From Cristatella mucedo (Eukaryota; Bryozoa; Phylactolaemata; Cristatellidae): a stretch of 64,000 nt of DNA. How positions within the stretch are numbered: position 1 is the stretch's first letter; every line of letters begins with the position of its first letter. Below, piece after piece: positions 61,497 through 64,000 of this stretch. The notes below the pieces were generated by a model, which ran no database searches, was not told the DNA's origin, and worked only from the letters and a program-made list of their open reading frames with translations. The position numbers and the translations under genes were made by a program. The stretch spans positions 6,032,501-6,096,500 of the forward strand of contig WPIO01000018.1 in the NCBI GenBank assembly GCA_009760855.2. Direction: 5' to 3'.

Positions 61497-63860
61497 CTAA
61501 CTTGTTGGAAGGCATGAAAGGATCAAAGCATAGGTACAGCTGTTTGTCGCATGCATAGAAATGAAAGCCTAGATTGTGCTGGCCCCATACATCAGCAAGA
61601 GGGAGTATATAAGTTGTAAAAAGAAGTGGACTAAGCACAGATCCTATCGGGCTGCCTTATACTCGAAAGTCTCCCAGATGAAAGGCTGCTGCCCATTGAG
61701 ATCAATGCTGTGAAACATATCACTGAGATAGGACCCAAGCCATTGTAGTGCAGTGCCGGTGATGCGCTGATGAGACGACAGGTGCTCCAGAAGGAATTAC
61801 TGATCAATGATATCGAATGCTACCTCGAGATCCCATAGAACTAGCAGAGAGCATAGAACTTCAGTTGGTATTCCCGCGACGGTTCTTATACACTTGTCAC
61901 AGTGCCGACTGTGGAGTGATTATATCTAAAATCTATATTAAATTATATCTATAACTTCAACATACTTGCTAGGTTTTAAGTTTTGATAAAAGAGTTTAGC
62001 TGGCCAGTCATTACTCGTTCCAGTGTCTTTTATAGGAATGGCAATAGGGAGACTGGTCAGATGATGCTTGAGTTTTACTGGTCTTGTGTTTATTTCTTCA
62101 TATGCGGCATAGCAACAAGTTTTTAAAGAATGCAGGAACGAAACCTGTGGCTAAGGAGATATTTATTATGTTAGCTATGCAAGGCAGCAGCAAATCTGTG
62201 CATCAAAGGAGAACAGTAGGTCTGGGGTCTATAGAGCTAGTAATCTTCTGTGACAGGGAGATGAACATCGAGATGAGGTCACCTGTGTGGCAAAGTTGAA
62301 GGTAAATTATAGCAAAAATGTGTGCCGCACCATAAGAGAACTACATCTCTTTCTAGGCACTTTTATGTAGGCTGGAAGTTAAGTATGGACATTTAGGTAA
62401 AGCAAGGAACAGGTGGTGTGGAATCCAATGGGGATGCTACCTTTGGGATGGACCGTCTGGCCTTATTTATCTTGCTGACAAGGAAACCAGAAACATCATT
62501 TGCTAGATGGTCACAATGATTTTTGGGTAAACACGAGAGCAGTCAACTAGATGTTTGATGGTATCCATAAGCATTTTTCGATTGACCATCTACCTTAACT
62601 AGGATGGATTGGTGCAGCTTTTTGGTGCAGCCGTTTCATTCTTCCGCTTCAAGACCGCTGGCCACTGAAGCATTTGCACTGCAGGTCCTAGACTGTGGAA
62701 GTCAATTCCACAGTTCTTACGAAACAAACACTGCCCTGCTGCTGACTATGAACAGCCTTTTCAGCCATCTTGAGCTGCTACTTCCATGCGACTCACTATC
62801 ATCTTAACTTCTCTCCTGACTCATGTTGCAGCATTCCACCAATGCTGGCAGGTCTGACGATTGAAGATTGAGCAGATGAGTCGTGGAAGACATTTTTTTC
62901 ACGGAGAACATCAAGGTCGAGGGTCTTGAGGTTTTTCGATTTGCAGATGATTATATTATTTGCAGATGATTATATACACCTATTTAGGACAGCATTTAGT
63001 GGGTCCATGTGATTCGTCCTTGATGTGCTAATGCGTGCTGACACTGTGCATGCTGCCACTAACCACATTTGCATGCTGACCCTGTGCATGTCACCCCTAA
63101 CCATGTTATTCATTTTGTTTGTTTTTCAAGCATGATTTTACTTACCATTCAATTGCATTTCCCTTTGCAGCAAATGTAAAGCGCCTGAAAGAGATTGAGT
63201 TCTCTGAGGGCGCTTTATCAAGTGCATTGTTATTATTATTATTATGATTTCGGATACTCAAGGGAACTCAAGCTGCAGACCGACTGAGATGCGTGTGTGG
63301 TCATATGTGCAGAATGTGTTATGATAGGAGTTGTCAGCATATAGGTGCAGGAGAATATTTGGTCGAGTGTGTGACCCTGTTGTAAGTAGAAGCATGCACA
63401 CGAGCCGAAAGGGAATATGAATCTGCCAATATATGAAATTTGCCAAATAGACTGTCAGTTGGGTCATCGAAGTGAATGTTGAAATCACCCTGTACAAGGA
63501 GTAGATTATTGCCAGAGCACAGAATGAAAATGACTTTTGAGAAATTAGAAACAAAGCAATACTTCTGACTCGTGGGTTGAAGGAGCTATTTTTGTTTAGT
63601 TTACTGACGAGCTTATCGAGGTCTGATCAGCTAAGGCACCTGCTGAATGTAAGTTAATCAATGCAGCATTTAGTCTGCTTATTTTGATCCAGTTGTTGTC
63701 ATAGATGTGATAATAGATCATTTGATCGTAGACCATAGCATAGATTTGATCCAGTCTTTGTCCTAGACCGATGCAGAATGCAGTTGTGGATTATGTTGCA
63801 GGTAATCTGTATTGACGTGGCTTCAGACATGAGCGAACCGACTTTCAGAGCTAAAGCAGG
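59865..63860 (+). CDS. BABAM1: BABAM1/MERIT40 homologue, 5' part (runs off the window)
   Basis: Two exons are visible: 59865-60116 (84 codons, phase 0) and 63802-63860 (19 codons plus two bases). The N-terminus is polar, acidic and Ser/Ala-rich, then [10 protein letters not shown] from exon 1 joins [15 protein letters not shown] from exon 2. Animal MERIT40 proteins have a disordered N-terminus followed by [20 protein letters not shown] at the start of the vWA-like domain; the splice falls inside that conserved string. The family scaffolds the BRCA1-A (nuclear) and BRISC (cytoplasmic) K63-deubiquitinase complexes with BRCC36, BRE and partners. The remaining vWA-like domain and the BRE-binding C-terminus lie beyond 64000. 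The start is the first ATG in frame; its context is weak (C at -3). Confidence 0.85.
61133..62400 (-). mobile_element. LINE-A-like RT fragment, inactive
   Basis: Minus strand. Frames read [17 protein letters not shown], then [19 protein letters not shown], with the RT catalytic box YADDTQLY altered to YACDKQLY. After a (GA)n tract comes [20 protein letters not shown] with SLTLKS, as in LINE-A at 41030. Upstream of it (61680-61830) the minus strand gives fragments of the [20 protein letters not shown] block. The left catalytic Asp is lost and frames are broken. Confidence 0.8.
61405..61494. repeat. (GA)n microsatellite inside LINE RT
   Basis: About 45 GA units interrupt the minus-strand LINE RT between [11 protein letters not shown] and the following coding block. 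Confidence 0.95.
62625..62830 (+). mobile_element. LINE-B C-terminal fragment
   Basis: Codes a decayed version of the LINE-B end ([32 protein letters not shown]), parallel to GDRSF.SAG..LWNSLP and AVLSCYFHAP. Confidence 0.65.
62985..63250 (+). mobile_element. LINE-A 3' end
   Basis: The cleanest 3' UTR: CAGCATTTAGTGGGTCC, GTGCTGACACTGTGCATGCTGCC, CATGCTGACCCTGTGCATGTCACCCC, TTTGCAGCAAATGT, hairpin AAAGCGCCTGAAAGAGATTG and AGTTCTCTGAGGGCGCTTT, then (ATT)n. Its insertion separates minus-strand EN (63255-63640) from RT (61133-62400). Confidence 0.9.
63255..63640 (-). mobile_element. LINE AP-endonuclease fragment
   Basis: Minus strand reads [19 protein letters not shown], then [22 protein letters not shown], the C-terminal GDFN-I-H block of the CR1/L2-type apurinic endonuclease. 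It probably belongs with the minus-strand RT at 61133-62400, split by later insertions. Confidence 0.85.
63802..63860 (+). CDS. BABAM1: BABAM1-like exon 2
   Basis: Acceptor ATTATGTTGCAG|GTAATC, donor GCAGG|GTAAGC; 59 nt, phase 0 in, phase 2 out. Codes [19 protein letters not shown] plus two bases, matching the first strand of the MERIT40 vWA-like domain. The next exon is not within the last 140 bases; the two nearby AGs lead to early stops. Confidence 0.83.
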
Positions 63861-64000
63861 GTAAGCATGCCTGACCTACGATTTGTGGCCTCACTCTAAC
63901 CGTTTCAACAGTGTCAAACAACCATCTAGATGAAACAGGCAAATGTTTTTAGAGTTATCAAAGAATCATCCTTAGGGATTGCAAACATGTTTTTAGTGCC

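Larger units (their letters stand above)
60117..63801 (+). other. BABAM1-like intron 1, filled with LINE pieces
   Basis: A 3.69-kb intron (GTAAGT...TTATGTTGCAG). 60125-61130 shows nothing I recognise. 61133-63640 is mostly nested LINE fragments and a (GA)n tract, listed separately. Confidence 0.8.

Overview
This is eukaryotic DNA from an animal (metazoan). It has spliced genes with GT-AG introns, CR1/L2-like LINEs, tRNA-headed SINEs, a Tigger/pogo DNA transposon, a Ty3/gypsy remnant and very many microsatellites. I cannot name the species. An invertebrate seems likeliest, because the main gene has a domain order that vertebrate SAMD1 lacks, but this is inference. The many long open frames in the GC-rich and microsatellite tracts are not genes.

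Layout. Positions 1 to about 17.5 kb form a very GC- and CpG-rich, transposon-poor domain. It has no recognisable exon but holds a (CCG)43 tract, long (GT)n, (GA)n and (TA)n tracts and a few promoter-like motifs. The first gene starts at the right edge of this domain, with its ATG at 17709. It can be followed through eight exons to a stop at 32268 and a poly(A) signal at 33260. All seven introns have consistent phases, and the product is 774 aa. The protein has an N-terminal SAMD1-type winged helix, a SAMD1-like middle segment, a tandem PHD finger of the KAT6/DPF type, a Myc-like nuclear localisation signal, a long Pro/Gln/Ser-rich region and a C-terminal SAM domain nearly identical in its core to that of SAMD1. 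It is therefore a chromatin reader that joins the SAMD1 and KAT6/DPF reader modules in one chain.

From 33.3 to 59.8 kb the window is intergenic. It contains fragments of two LINE families (here LINE-A and LINE-B), two SINE families (SINE-A, whose 3' end copies LINE-A, and SINE-B), two Tigger copies sitting in microsatellites, a decayed gypsy pol, two unclassified dispersed repeats, and a second cluster of CpG-rich DNA at 38.3-45 kb. That cluster holds a perfect 40-bp palindrome, a 12-bp-unit minisatellite of about 790 bp and a purine tract of about 515 bp.

From 59.86 kb to the right edge lies the 5' part of a second + strand gene, recognised as BABAM1 (MERIT40/NBA1), the scaffold subunit of the BRCA1-A and BRISC deubiquitinase complexes. 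Its first coding exon ends in the family signature VNCPEKI. The next exon (63802-63860) continues it as [11 protein letters not shown], and the rest lies outside the window. The BABAM1 intron is filled with nested LINE pieces.
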